A DNA stretch of 64,000 nt from Arthrobacter sp. MA-N2 (lineage in GTDB: Bacteria > Actinomycetota > Actinomycetes > Actinomycetales > Micrococcaceae), in the NCBI RefSeq assembly GCF_000517125.1, contig NZ_KI912155.1:1840696-1904695 (forward strand). The letters run 5' to 3'. Positions within the stretch are counted from its first letter, which is position 1. Every line of letters begins with the position of its first letter. Positions 24,866 through 33,591 of this stretch are shown one piece after another. The position numbers and the translations under genes were made by a program. Under the pieces are notes generated by a model. That model had not been told where the DNA came from. It saw only the letters and a list, made by a program, of their open reading frames with translations, and did no database searches.

Positions 24866-26166
24866 TGATCCTGAAACTGGTTACCACCGAACTGCTCGTC
24901 GCCTGGCGGCTCTGGGCCGGTGCGTTCGTCGTCGCCCTCTTCGCGGCGCTCATCGCCTGCGTGTGCGCGGGCGACTTCTCGACCGCCAGCGTCACTCCCG
25001 CGAGCGAGGATCCGGCAGGCTTGATCAATCACGCGATCATCTTCGCGAGCTTCAACGTGCCGGTGGTAATCGGCGCTCTGAACGTGCTGCTGAGCTACAT
25101 CGTCGACCTGCAACGCTCCCGGTATGCACTGTGGCAGCTCGCCGGAGTCGGCCCGCGCACCATCCGCTCCGTCATCCTTCTGCAGGCCACGCTTCTCGGA
25201 ATCGCCGCGTTCGCTATCGCATTGCTTCTGGCTGCGCCCACCCTGAACTTGTTCCTCAACACACTCTCGGCGCCGATCCGCTCCGAGGCCGCTCCTCTCC
25301 GTCATGTGACTCTGGGGGTCTTCGAGCTGTCGATCGCCTTCGTTCTGTTCATGGCCGTCGTCGTGCTGAGCGCATTGGGCGCGGCCCGCAAGGCCAGCCG
25401 CACCTCGATCCTTGCCGCGATCCGCACTCCTGAGATCATCAACGCCCCCTTGTCTAAGACACGCAAGAATCTCGCCGTGGCCTTCCTGGCTTTCACGCTC
25501 ACCTCAATCGTGCTCAAACAGGCCACCGGGTCAGGATGGTTTGACTTCGCCCAGCTCCTGATCCTGGTCGCTTTCCTCTTCGCCGCACCGTGGGTGGCGG
25601 AGCGTGTCATGTATTTCTGGGTCGGACTGATCCGCAGTCGCTCGGATAGCTGGTTCATCGCTCGCGAATCAGCAAAATACAACGTCACCCGCAGCCACGC
25701 CGGAATCACGCTCATGGTCGTTGCCATCGGACTCGCGATCGTGACCGGCTACATCGGACTGTGGAGCGAACCCCAGTACATGGCCATCGGACTTGCTGTG
25801 TTCGGGTCACCCATCGGGCTTGTTCTCTTCGCGGGGGTCGCGACGATCATCATGACCTCAGGACACCGACGGCGGGACACCGCGCTCCTAGCGATTTCCG
25901 GAGCAACCCGAGCCGTCGCCCTCACCGCCGCAGCGTTGGAGTCCCTCATCATCACGCTGACGGCGGGAATCATTTCCCTTGTCATCGCACTACCCGCCGT
26001 CATCTGGCCGCAAGGCGGGCCACAGGGTACCCCCCTCGCCGCTCTCATGCCGATCCCGCTCGTCCTCGTCCTGGGATACGTACTCATGTTCATCACCACC
26101 TCCCGCCCCGTGATCCAGTCCAGCCGCAACACCCTCGCGACAGAACTCCGGCTCGCCGTCATCTGA
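24862..26166 (+). CDS. FtsX/MacB-like ABC transporter permease
   Basis: A 434-residue protein with an FtsX-type topology. An N-terminal helix (about 10-35) precedes a short extracellular part, with three helices at about 60-170. There is a second membrane block after residue 210, and the final helices end in TSRPVIQSSRNTLATELRLAVI. The cytoplasmic loop RYALWQLAGVGPRTIRSVILLQATLLGI matches the FtsX coupling helix (xLGAxRRxVxxLxLxEA-like). The extracellular domain is small compared with MacB. It pairs with the ATPase upstream. No histidine kinase or peptide-resistance gene adjoins it. The substrate is unknown. Confidence 0.82.
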   Translation: MMILKLVTTELLVAWRLWAGAFVVALFAALIACVCAGDFSTASVTPASEDPAGLINHAIIFASFNVPVVIGALNVLLSYIVDLQRSRYALWQLAGVGPRTIRSVILLQATLLGIAAFAIALLLAAPTLNLFLNTLSAPIRSEAAPLRHVTLGVFELSIAFVLFMAVVVLSALGAARKASRTSILAAIRTPEIINAPLSKTRKNLAVAFLAFTLTSIVLKQATGSGWFDFAQLLILVAFLFAAPWVAERVMYFWVGLIRSRSDSWFIARESAKYNVTRSHAGITLMVVAIGLAIVTGYIGLWSEPQYMAIGLAVFGSPIGLVLFAGVATIIMTSGHRRRDTALLAISGATRAVALTAAALESLIITLTAGIISLVIALPAVIWPQGGPQGTPLAALMPIPLVLVLGYVLMFITTSRPVIQSSRNTLATELRLAVI

Positions 26167-26231
26167 ATCCATCGCCACCATCTGAATCCGGAGACCCGGC
26201 CGGCACCAGCCAACCGACGGTTTGAACACAC

Positions 26232-26275
26232 GCCAGAAGCCCTGCTCCGGGGAAATCCGGAACAGGGCTTCTGGC
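26232..26275. terminator. Bidirectional terminator between the ABC exporter and the APC permease
   Basis: A 19-bp stem (26232-26250, GCCAGAAGCCCTG... with 26257-26275) with one mismatch and a six-base loop stands between the converging genes. TTGTT follows on the plus strand. Confidence 0.85.
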
Positions 26276-26300
26276 TTGTTGACGTTATCCGTGCCGGCGA

Positions 26301-27866
26301 CTATTCCGGCACGACGAGGGCCGGAGTGTCCTTGCGAAGGGTCTCGCCGCGGAAGAAGCCGGGCCGGACGCGGGCCATGACCACCATGACCACCACGCCG
26401 AGGGCCAGAAGCCCCACGCCGATGATGAACACCAAGCCGATTCCGAAGATTTCGGAACCGCTGCCGAAGGACGGTGACCAGCTATCCACTGCCGTCTGGA
26501 TGAAGACCAACGTGAGCACCACGCCGCCGATCACCGGGAAAAGCAGGCGCATGAAGAAGTTGCGGACGCTGCTGAACACGCTGTGCCGGAAGTACCAAGC
26601 GCAGGCAAAGGCGGTCATCCCGTAGTAGAAGCAGATCATCAGGCCCAGCGCCAAGATGGTGTCGTTGAGGACGTTTTCGCTGACGACCTTCATGATCGCG
26701 TAGAACCCTCCTGAGATCGCCCCGGCCATGATGGTGGCGTAGCCCGGGGAACCGAAGCGCTTGCTGACGGTGGAGAATTTGTGCGGAAGGGCGCCGTAGT
26801 GCCCCATGGCAAGAAGGCTTCGGGCAGGGGATGCCATGGTCGATTGCAGGGACGACGCTGTGCCTGCGAGCACGGCCAAGGACATCAGGATGGCCAGTGG
26901 GCCCATCACAGGTGAGGCCAGTGCGGCAAAGATGTTGGACTGGTTGTCCGGGTTGTTCAGCCCGATGCCGTCGCCACCGACGCCCGCGACCATCATCGTG
27001 GCGACGATCACTGCAACGTAAAGTCCCAGGACGGCAATCGCCGTGGTGGTTCCGGCCTTGCCGGCGGTGCCCTTGCCACCCTTGGTCTCTTCATTGACCG
27101 TCAGGCAGACGTCCCAGCCCCAGTAGACGAAGACCGCCAGGGACATGCCCGCAGCGAATTGCTCGAAGCTGCTGATCTTCGTCGGATCAAACCAATCCCA
27201 GCTGAATGCAAGCGCGGTGGGGGTGTCACCGGATGAGGCGTGGGTGAGGGCCATGATGACGAAGATTCCCAACACCACCACCTGGAACCCCACCATGGCG
27301 TACTGCACGAGTTTGGTGGCGTGCAGGCCGCGGTAGCTGACCCAGACAGCCAGGGCCACGAAGGCCAGGCAGGTGGCGATGTTCAACGCTTTGTTGGACG
27401 TCAGGTCGGCCAGATCAGGATTGCCGAACACCTGGGCGAGGAAGAGGTAGAAGAAGTCCACCGCGACGCCAGCCAGGTTGGACAGGACAATGATGTTCGC
27501 GGCGAGGAGCCCCCAGCCGCCCATCCATCCCATGAACGGGCCGAATGCCTTGGTACTCCAGGTGAAGGTGGTGCCGCTATCCGGAGAGTCTGCGTTGAGC
27601 TCGCGGTAAGCGAATGCGACGAGGATCATCGGGATGAACGCAACGATGAAGATGGCGGGCAGCTGCAAACCCACGGCGTTGACTGCCGGGCCAAGCGAGC
27701 TGGTCAGGCTGTAGGCGGGTGCCACGGAGGAAATGCCAAGGACGACGACGGCGAGGAGCCCCAGCTGCCCCGTCTTGAGTCCCTTGCCGGTGATGCCGTG
27801 TTCGGTGCCGGCAGGATCGTGGGCTTCCACGGCTTTCCTTGCGCTTAGGCGGGTCATTTGAGTCAT
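26301..27866 (-). CDS. APC-family amino acid/polyamine permease
   Basis: From ATG 27866 (MTQMTRLSARKAVEAHD) the protein is 521 residues with about 12-13 membrane helices. The helix-1 signature GLLAVVVLGISSVAPAYSLTSSLG is that of the APC superfamily (unwound GSG/ISS-type substrate site). Helix 6 contains FVYWGWDVCLTVNEETKGG, typical of family members that take up amino acids or amines. AAAGAG lies upstream of this start. A longer reading to 27977 would run through a palindromic operator and is rejected. The substrate could be an amino acid, an amine or gamma-aminobutyrate. Confidence 0.87.
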   Translation of the reverse strand: MTQMTRLSARKAVEAHDPAGTEHGITGKGLKTGQLGLLAVVVLGISSVAPAYSLTSSLGPAVNAVGLQLPAIFIVAFIPMILVAFAYRELNADSPDSGTTFTWSTKAFGPFMGWMGGWGLLAANIIVLSNLAGVAVDFFYLFLAQVFGNPDLADLTSNKALNIATCLAFVALAVWVSYRGLHATKLVQYAMVGFQVVVLGIFVIMALTHASSGDTPTALAFSWDWFDPTKISSFEQFAAGMSLAVFVYWGWDVCLTVNEETKGGKGTAGKAGTTTAIAVLGLYVAVIVATMMVAGVGGDGIGLNNPDNQSNIFAALASPVMGPLAILMSLAVLAGTASSLQSTMASPARSLLAMGHYGALPHKFSTVSKRFGSPGYATIMAGAISGGFYAIMKVVSENVLNDTILALGLMICFYYGMTAFACAWYFRHSVFSSVRNFFMRLLFPVIGGVVLTLVFIQTAVDSWSPSFGSGSEIFGIGLVFIIGVGLLALGVVVMVVMARVRPGFFRGETLRKDTPALVVPE

Positions 27867-27957
27867 GTTATTGGCTCTTTCTAGATGGCCGAGAGGTGTC
27901 GCTGGGTGATGCCGCGGCATCCGGTCATCCACGGCGCTCTCCGGTGAGACGGGAGTC

Positions 27958-27982
27958 ACTAAATGAATGACGTTCATTTAGT
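27958..27982. promoter_or_regulatory. TetR-type palindromic operator upstream of the APC permease
   Basis: Ten-base arms ACTAAATGAA (27958-27967) and TTCATTTAGT (27973-27982) form a perfect inverted repeat around TGACG, 92 bases upstream of the permease start. Size and symmetry suit a TetR-family dimer. No TetR gene lies next to it: the adjacent DNA is the hipBA remnant. Confidence 0.72.
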
Positions 27983-28168
27983 ATGAACGCGGAGAAGCCA
28001 TGGCGCAAGTGGTTCTGGAATTCAATTCAACTTTCTGGAAACGGCCATGGAGCTACTCAGGCGCTGAGTTTGGCCCGGAAGGAGTATTCCTTGCCGTCGG
28101 CCCTGGCATCGGTTTGATCACCTGAGCCCGAACAGCGGCAGCTGGTTCTCAAGTTCTGGTCCGATATG

Positions 28169-28639
28169 TCAGGTGGCCGCCGACTCCAGCACGGTAACCG
28201 CCGTCGCGCGCGCATCCCCGGCATCCATGCCCCACGACTCACCTTCCCGGATGACATGATCCAGGGTGAGGTCGTTCAGCGAGCGGCTCCGGTTTGATGA
28301 TGTGTATGGACACTGCCCCGCGGCCCGGCCACGCCCAGCCGTCACCGTGGCGGCTGAGCAGCACCTTGGACGGGAGCGCCTGTACGGCGCCGGCACAGTC
28401 GGCGCCCAGGATCGCGAGCAGCCCCAGGGCATCAAGGGTCGAGAGCCTGTTTTCTGAAGCGAGATGCGAGCGGAGCTGACCCTCCGGCAGGAGTCCGTCA
28501 AAGTAGTTGTACGCCGCGGTCCCGTCGATCTTCCTCCGGCCCACTGGCAGCGACAGGACATCCTCAGGCCAGACCCGCTCAGGATGCCGCCGTGTTCCCC
28601 GTACAGGAATACGTCGAGGCTCTTGCTCCGCGGGCTCAC
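28169..28639 (-). pseudogene. hipA: Remnant of a HipA-family kinase toxin gene
   Basis: HipA-type sequence is recognisable in at least two frames. A GTG at 28639 overlapping the hipB stop opens with SPRSKSLDVFLYGEHGGILSG, the usual HipA N-terminus. After a frameshift near 28520 the neighbouring frame gives AYNYFDGLLPEGQLRSHLAS and LDALGLLAILGADCAGAVQALP, the HipA N-1 domain. IIKPEP then leads, after another shift, to a C-terminal piece (DHVIREGESWGMDAGDARATAV) ending at 28169. Nearly all of the kinase domain, including the catalytic and Mg-binding Asp residues, is missing. The gene is dead by deletion and frameshift. Confidence 0.8.
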
Positions 28640-28866
28640 GCCTTGACCTGTAGCTTCGCGAACCGGGGAACCAGGGCGACGTCCCGGCCCAGCACCCGGA
28701 TGGCGTCCATGGCGACGACGATTGAGACTGCTTTGCCGTGCTCGAGCCTGCCAATGGTCCGTCGGGCGGTGCCGGACCGGAGGTTTTGGCGGGAATCCGG
28801 GCGGTTCGTGCATCTCCATGGAATGTTTCCATGGAGAGACCGGTTGCCACAAGCGAGTGGATCCAC
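28636..28866 (-). pseudogene. hipB: HipB-like antitoxin, N-terminally degraded
   Basis: The last about 45 residues (GTARRTIGRLEHGKAVSIVV, then AMDAIRVLGRDVALVPRFAKLQVKA) are the recognition helix and C-terminus of a HipB-type Xre helix-turn-helix antitoxin. The residues before them are not of HTH type, so the first helices are lost or frameshifted. Its TGA overlaps the hipA GTG (GTGA), the normal coupling in hipBA operons. The exact left end of the remnant is uncertain. Confidence 0.65.
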
Positions 28867-28918
28867 CAGCGCTCACCACGGAAATATGCGGGACCGATCC
28901 CGCGTACCAGGAGGAACT

Positions 28919-29674
28919 ATGGGTAACTTCGAAGGCAAGACAGCGCTCGTCACCGGCGGAGGTTCAGGACTCGGGGAAGCGATCGGCAAGGACCTCGCGA
29001 AGAACGGTGTCAACATCGTTGTCGTGGACATCAACCTCGACGGCGCCACGCGTGTGGCCAACGAGATCACGGCCGCAGGCGGCACTGCCGTTCCGTTCCA
29101 GGCCAACACAGCGATCGCCGAGGACAGCAAGAAGGCCGTCGACTTCGCAGTCGCGACTTATGGCGCACTCAACTATGCCGTCAACAACGCAGGCATCGGC
29201 GGCGCCAACGCTCCAGTGGGCGATGTCGACATTGCGGATTGGGACCGGGTCATCGCCATCAACTTGAGCGGAGTCCTCTATGGAATGCGATACCAGGTAC
29301 CGGCCATCCTTGCCGCGGGTGCTTCCGAAGGCGCCATCGTGAACATGGCCTCGATCCACGGCACCGTCGCCGCTCCCGGCAACGCCGCTTATACCGCGGC
29401 GAAGCACGGCGTCGTGGGCCTGACCAAGAATGCTGCGGCTGAATATGGAGCCCAGGGGCTGCGCGTCAACGCGATCGGGCCCGGCTATATCGATACGCCG
29501 CTGCTGGCCGCTGCGCCGAAAGAAGTCGTCAACGGGCTCGAGGCAAAGCATCCGCTTGGCCGCCTGGGACGGCCGGAGGAAGTCGCGAACGTCACCACCT
29601 TCCTCCTGTCGGACAAGGCCAGTTTCATGACCGGATCGTACGTACTCGTAGACGGCGGCTACACCGCCGTCTAA
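28919..29674 (+). CDS. Short-chain dehydrogenase/reductase (SDR)
   Basis: A 251-residue classical SDR. The cofactor motif is TGGGSGLGEAIG at about residues 12-23, with a D after the second strand (VVVDINLD), which indicates NAD(H) preference. NNAGIGG follows. The catalytic residues are Asn in INLSG, Ser in NMASIHG, and Tyr and Lys in YTAAKHG. The C-terminal motif SFMTGSYVLVDGGY is standard. ATG 28919 has a perfect AGGAGG. The longer upstream reading crosses the hipBA remnant and is rejected. Substrate unknown. Confidence 0.92.
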   Translation: MGNFEGKTALVTGGGSGLGEAIGKDLAKNGVNIVVVDINLDGATRVANEITAAGGTAVPFQANTAIAEDSKKAVDFAVATYGALNYAVNNAGIGGANAPVGDVDIADWDRVIAINLSGVLYGMRYQVPAILAAGASEGAIVNMASIHGTVAAPGNAAYTAAKHGVVGLTKNAAAEYGAQGLRVNAIGPGYIDTPLLAAAPKEVVNGLEAKHPLGRLGRPEEVANVTTFLLSDKASFMTGSYVLVDGGYTAV

Positions 29675-29699
29675 GCCTCACCGCTAGCGGCTTGCGGCT

Positions 29700-29754
29700 A
29701 CTGCGCACTGATCCATCCAGGAATTGGGGATTCACCGGTGGATCGGTGCGCAGT
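29700..29754. terminator. Long hairpin after the SDR gene
   Basis: An 18-base arm at 29700-29717 (ACTGCGCACTGATCCATC) pairs with 29737-29754, all Watson-Crick apart from two G-T pairs, with a 19-base loop. It lies 25 bases past the SDR stop. It could be a terminator or an intergenic repeat. Confidence 0.6.
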
Positions 29755-29845
29755 CCGAGTCGGCGCTGCAACGGGGGGATGGAAGCGGCCGTGACGTGGT
29801 GGCCCACCGGGGCCATACCGGGATCCGCGTGGCAGGATGGGATTC

Positions 29846-31705
29846 ATGAACCGGCATCCCAGGGCGGAGTCATCAGCTCCGCCCCCGCCCCCGCACGGGA
29901 TTCGCGCCCTGTTCAGCCTGAAGGACGCACCGAACCGCTGGCCGGTCGGACTGCGGGCCGCGATTTGTGCCGGGGCGCCGCTGCTGGTCGGTTGGCTGAC
30001 CGGACAGACCGCCGCCGGGTTGATGGCCACTCTCGGAGCCTTTACCGCCCTCTATGGCAGTGGCCGGCCCTACCTCAACCGCGCCCGGTATTTGGCGGTG
30101 ATCGCGCTCGCATTCGCATTTACCGTAGCCCTGGGCATGTCGGTGAAGACCATCCCGCCGCTGGCGGTGCCAACCATCGTGGTGATCGCCATGGCGGCCA
30201 CCTACATTTGCAGCGCCCTGCGCGTGGGCGGACCCGGGGCCTACATGTTCACGCTGACCTGCGCGGCGGGGACAGCGCTTCCGGCGACAGGAATGTCCCC
30301 GGGCCTCGCCGGCCTTCTGGTGCTCGCCGGCGGGGCATTCTCATGGGTGGTCCATATGGTCCCGGCCCTTTTCCGGCCGCGCGGACCGGAAAAGCACGCC
30401 GTGGCGGCCGCCGCCCGGGCCGTGGCCGCTTACGCGAGGACGGCCGGCTCGGCTGGTCAAACGGGAGCGCAGCACCGGGCTGCCTTGGCGTTGAATGCCG
30501 CGTGGGCGGCGCTCCTGACCTACCAGCCCACCCACGGTCGGCAGGGGGCTGCGCTGAACGGGCTCCGGGGCATCAACCGGCAACTGCACCTGTTATTTGC
30601 CGAAACCAATCGCTCGGGCGCCCGCGGGGGCACGCTCGACCCGGCGGTGGCGGACAAGGCCGCCCATCTGGCAACCGTTGCCGTCAACCCGCCTCCGGCT
30701 ACGACGCCCCATGCATCGATCCCGCTGGGCGCCCCTGGTCCTTGGGAAGCCTTGCGTACGGGGCTGCGCCGAGGTTCCGTCTCGGAGCTGGTGGTCCTTC
30801 GTGTAGGCGTCGCCGCACTCGTCGCCGGAATCGCTGCAGGACTGTTGGACCTGCAGCGGGCCTATTGGGCGGTGGCCGCCGCCGTGCTGATCCTCCATAT
30901 GGGGATGGACTGGATGCGTACATTGCAGCGAGGCGCCGAGCGGCTGGTAGGCACGTGGATCGGGCTTTTGCTGGCCGGGGCGGTGTTGGCCGTTCATCCC
31001 CAAGGGCTATGGCTTGTTGCGGTGGTCATGGTCTTGCAGTTCGTCATCGAAGTGACAGTGATGCGCAACTACGCCCTCGCAGCCGTGTTCATCACTACGG
31101 TTGCCCTCACGATCGCTTCCGGCGGGCAGAAGGTCGACGACGTTGCGGGCCTGCTTCTTGCCCGGGGCGTGGATACGACCATCGGCTGCGGCATCGCGCT
31201 TGCCGTGTTCGCCCTCCTGACACCGCGTGCCAAAATAACGCGAATCCCCGAGGCTTTGACGGCCACACTAGACGCGGCGGGCAGCGTGGTTGACTTCCTG
31301 GCCGCCTCCGAAGCCAACACCCGGCGTGCGCATTTGGCCCGGCGCGAGCTGCAGGCCGCGGTCTTCACCCTCGGCGCCGCCTACGACACGGCCGTGAGTG
31401 GCTCGCGCGAGCAACGCCGCGCTGCCGAACAGTGTTGGCCCACCGTGTCCGCGGCCCAGACCCTGGCCTACAGCATCCTGTCGCTTTGCTGGATGCTGGG
31501 GAGAGCCGACGCAGAAATGGACGGCGAAATCACCGGCGCCTTCGCCCCCGATACCGGTGGACTGGCGGCGGTTCACGAAGCCTTCGGAATCCTCAAGGCG
31601 GCCATCCTGACCGGCGGGACGCCGGAACCATTGCCGGAACTGCCGCGTTTCTTGTCCCAGGAAACCGCGACCCTGAGAGATTCACTGCCGGTGGCCCCAC
31701 ATTGA
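29846..31705 (+). CDS. FUSC-family membrane protein (aromatic acid exporter type)
   Basis: A 619-residue protein with two membrane blocks (about residues 35-175 and 325-455) each of five to six helices. These are separated and followed by cytoplasmic helical regions, the FUSC/YccS/AaeB architecture. The paired helix motifs GLRAAICAGAPLLVGWLTG and VLRVGVAALVAGIAAGLLDLQRAYWAVAAAVLIL, followed by RGAERLVGTWIG, are typical. Family members export aromatic carboxylic acids or fusaric acid. ATG 29846 (MNRHPRAES) has AGGATGGGA just upstream. ATG 29837 adds three residues. Preceding Pro-rich residues are probably disordered. The substrate is unknown. Confidence 0.82.
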   Translation: MNRHPRAESSAPPPPPHGIRALFSLKDAPNRWPVGLRAAICAGAPLLVGWLTGQTAAGLMATLGAFTALYGSGRPYLNRARYLAVIALAFAFTVALGMSVKTIPPLAVPTIVVIAMAATYICSALRVGGPGAYMFTLTCAAGTALPATGMSPGLAGLLVLAGGAFSWVVHMVPALFRPRGPEKHAVAAAARAVAAYARTAGSAGQTGAQHRAALALNAAWAALLTYQPTHGRQGAALNGLRGINRQLHLLFAETNRSGARGGTLDPAVADKAAHLATVAVNPPPATTPHASIPLGAPGPWEALRTGLRRGSVSELVVLRVGVAALVAGIAAGLLDLQRAYWAVAAAVLILHMGMDWMRTLQRGAERLVGTWIGLLLAGAVLAVHPQGLWLVAVVMVLQFVIEVTVMRNYALAAVFITTVALTIASGGQKVDDVAGLLLARGVDTTIGCGIALAVFALLTPRAKITRIPEALTATLDAAGSVVDFLAASEANTRRAHLARRELQAAVFTLGAAYDTAVSGSREQRRAAEQCWPTVSAAQTLAYSILSLCWMLGRADAEMDGEITGAFAPDTGGLAAVHEAFGILKAAILTGGTPEPLPELPRFLSQETATLRDSLPVAPH

Positions 31706-31842
31706 ACCCAACTACTTGTTACCTCCACGGGGTCACTGTTCCGCTAGCTGTTTGCAGTCTCGGCTGCCGGATCTATGCTGGTGGCTCAGGGCCAGGTTTT
31801 GGTGCAGCAGTAGGTTTACCCAGAAGAAGTCGAGGCGATGTC

Positions 31843-32046
31843 ATGAGCAATGAGTCCGAGCAGAAGAAGTTTGAAGAAGAAGTCGACGCCCTTGAGGATG
31901 CGCAGCCGACCCAGGAGTTCGAGCGCCAGATCAGCGGCGAAGAGTGGCACGGTGATTCCGCCGACCAGGCCAACGACCTGCGCGAATACGAAGAGGAACA
32001 GGAAATCCGCGAGCAGTCACACCGCCCCGAGGAGCCGAGCAAGTAG
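31843..32046 (+). CDS. Small acidic hypothetical protein (67 residues)
   Basis: The ORF starts MSNESEQKKFEEEVDALEDAQPTQ and is about one-third Glu/Asp, predicted largely helical or disordered and soluble. It begins after GAGGCG, and the open frame before it shows no coding bias. It lies between the FUSC gene and the flavoprotein gene on the same strand. No family is recognised. It may be a stress-associated small protein. Confidence 0.62.
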   Translation: MSNESEQKKFEEEVDALEDAQPTQEFERQISGEEWHGDSADQANDLREYEEEQEIREQSHRPEEPSK

Positions 32047-32141
32047 CGCATTGGCCCCGATCTGAACCCGAACCGACAGTAGGAGCCGCCGACGCACCGT
32101 GATGCGGTTGCACAACGGGCAAAACCAAGGGAAGGGACGGC

Positions 32142-33542
32142 ATGGACATCGAGGATGTGGACCTGCTGGTGTTCGGGGGAGGCAAGGCCGGGAAAACCCT
32201 TGCGATGGACCTGGCCAGGGCCGGCAGGACCGTCGCCATGGTGGAACGATCGATGATCGGGGGAACCTGCATCAATGTCGCCTGTATCCCCACCAAGACC
32301 CTCATCAACAGCGGCCGGGTGCTGGCAACCATCCGCAGGGCCGCTGAATTCGGCATATCCGGCGCCGAGGACCCGCAAATGGACCTGAACCTGCTGCGCC
32401 ACCGCAAGGAAGACGTCGTGGGCACCATGGTCAGGGGCCAGCTGTCCTCCTTCACCGGGTCGGGTATGGACTTCATCCTCGGCGAAGCGAAATTCGTCGG
32501 CCCCCGGACGGTCGAGGTGACCCTGCACGACGGCGGCGTGCGCACCCTGCGGGGCACCGACGTCGTGCTGAACCTGGGTACTGAACCGCTCCTGCCGCCC
32601 ATCGAAGGCCTGGCGGAGTCGAGGGTGCAGACCAGCAACACCCTGCTCGAGCTGGAATCGCTGCCGGAGAGCATTATCGTGCTGGGCGGCGGATACGTCG
32701 GGTGCGAGTTCGCGGACTTCCTCAACACCATCGGCGTCAGAGTCACCCTCGTCCAGGGCGGCGGACAACTGCTCGCCCGCGAAGACGCGGACGTTGCCGC
32801 TGCCATCGAGCAGAACTTCACGGACGCCGGCATCACCGTTCGGCTGGGGGCCAGGGCCCACAGGATCGCCCGCGCCGCAGACGGTACCGTCACGCTCACG
32901 CTCGCCTCCGGTGAGACCCTGAGCGCGGAAGACATCCTGGTGGCGGTAGGACGTAAGCCAATGACCGGCGGCGCGAACCTCGAAGGTGCCGGCGTGGAAC
33001 TTGACGACCGCGGATACATCCGGGTCGACGATCAGCTGCGCACGACTACCGACGGAGTATGGGCAGCAGGTGACGCCGCCGGAACGCCCCAGTTCACCCA
33101 CGCCTCCTATGACGACTACCGCGTGCTCAAGGTCAACCTGGCGGCAAGAACCGGCGCCGGCCAGCCGCGCAGCACCGCCGGCCGGCTGATTCCCTACAGT
33201 GTGTTCACCACCCCCGAGCTCGGCCGGGTAGGCCTGAGCGAGCGGCAGGCCCGGGATGCCGGCTACGCCGTCCGGATCGCCAAAATGCCCGTAACGGCCG
33301 TTCCCCGTGCCCGGACCGTGGGACATCTGGAGGGGTTCTGGAAAGCCGTCGTCGACCGCGAGACCAACCAGATCCTCGGCGCGGCCCTGCTGGGCACCGA
33401 AGCCAGCGAAACCATCGCCGTGGTGCAGATGGCAATGCTCGCCGGAATGGAATACACCGCCCTGCGCGACGCTATCATCACCCATCCGACCATGGCCGAA
33501 GGCCTGACCCTGCTGTTCACTCCAGCCTTCCTCGAAGATTGA
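32142..33542 (+). CDS. Mercuric-reductase-like FAD pyridine-nucleotide disulfide oxidoreductase
   Basis: A 466-residue flavoprotein. The FAD motif is LLVFGGGKAGKTLA at 8-21. The redox disulfide is in GGTCINVACIPTKT (two Cys five residues apart, as in MerA and dihydrolipoamide dehydrogenase). The NAD(P) motif is VLGGGYVGCEFADFL, the second FAD motif GVWAAGDAAG. The C-terminal dimer domain contains AIITHPTMAEGL, supplying the His-Glu pair of the active site. No HMA metal-binding domain or C-terminal Cys pair of true MerA is present, and there are no mer genes nearby. It may reduce quinones or other disulfides. It precedes ndh with a 49-base gap. Confidence 0.88.
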   Translation: MDIEDVDLLVFGGGKAGKTLAMDLARAGRTVAMVERSMIGGTCINVACIPTKTLINSGRVLATIRRAAEFGISGAEDPQMDLNLLRHRKEDVVGTMVRGQLSSFTGSGMDFILGEAKFVGPRTVEVTLHDGGVRTLRGTDVVLNLGTEPLLPPIEGLAESRVQTSNTLLELESLPESIIVLGGGYVGCEFADFLNTIGVRVTLVQGGGQLLAREDADVAAAIEQNFTDAGITVRLGARAHRIARAADGTVTLTLASGETLSAEDILVAVGRKPMTGGANLEGAGVELDDRGYIRVDDQLRTTTDGVWAAGDAAGTPQFTHASYDDYRVLKVNLAARTGAGQPRSTAGRLIPYSVFTTPELGRVGLSERQARDAGYAVRIAKMPVTAVPRARTVGHLEGFWKAVVDRETNQILGAALLGTEASETIAVVQMAMLAGMEYTALRDAIITHPTMAEGLTLLFTPAFLED

Positions 33543-33591
33543 GCAGCGCCCGGCACTGTTGCACCGGCTTCAGGTGGAGTAGGTTGCTCGG

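Noticed and set aside
29692..31293. Plus-strand ORF of 533 residues overlapping the FUSC gene
   Set aside because: It is Arg/Gly-rich with no helices, whereas the overlapping frame shows two FUSC membrane blocks.
31773..33485. Minus-strand ORF of 570 residues opposite the disulfide oxidoreductase
   Set aside because: It is a GC-rich antisense shadow. The sense strand has FAD, redox-disulfide and NAD(P) motifs in order.
32142..33542. Calling the flavoprotein a true mercuric reductase (MerA)
   Set aside because: It lacks the N-terminal metal-binding domain and the C-terminal Cys pair, and no merR, merT or merB is nearby.
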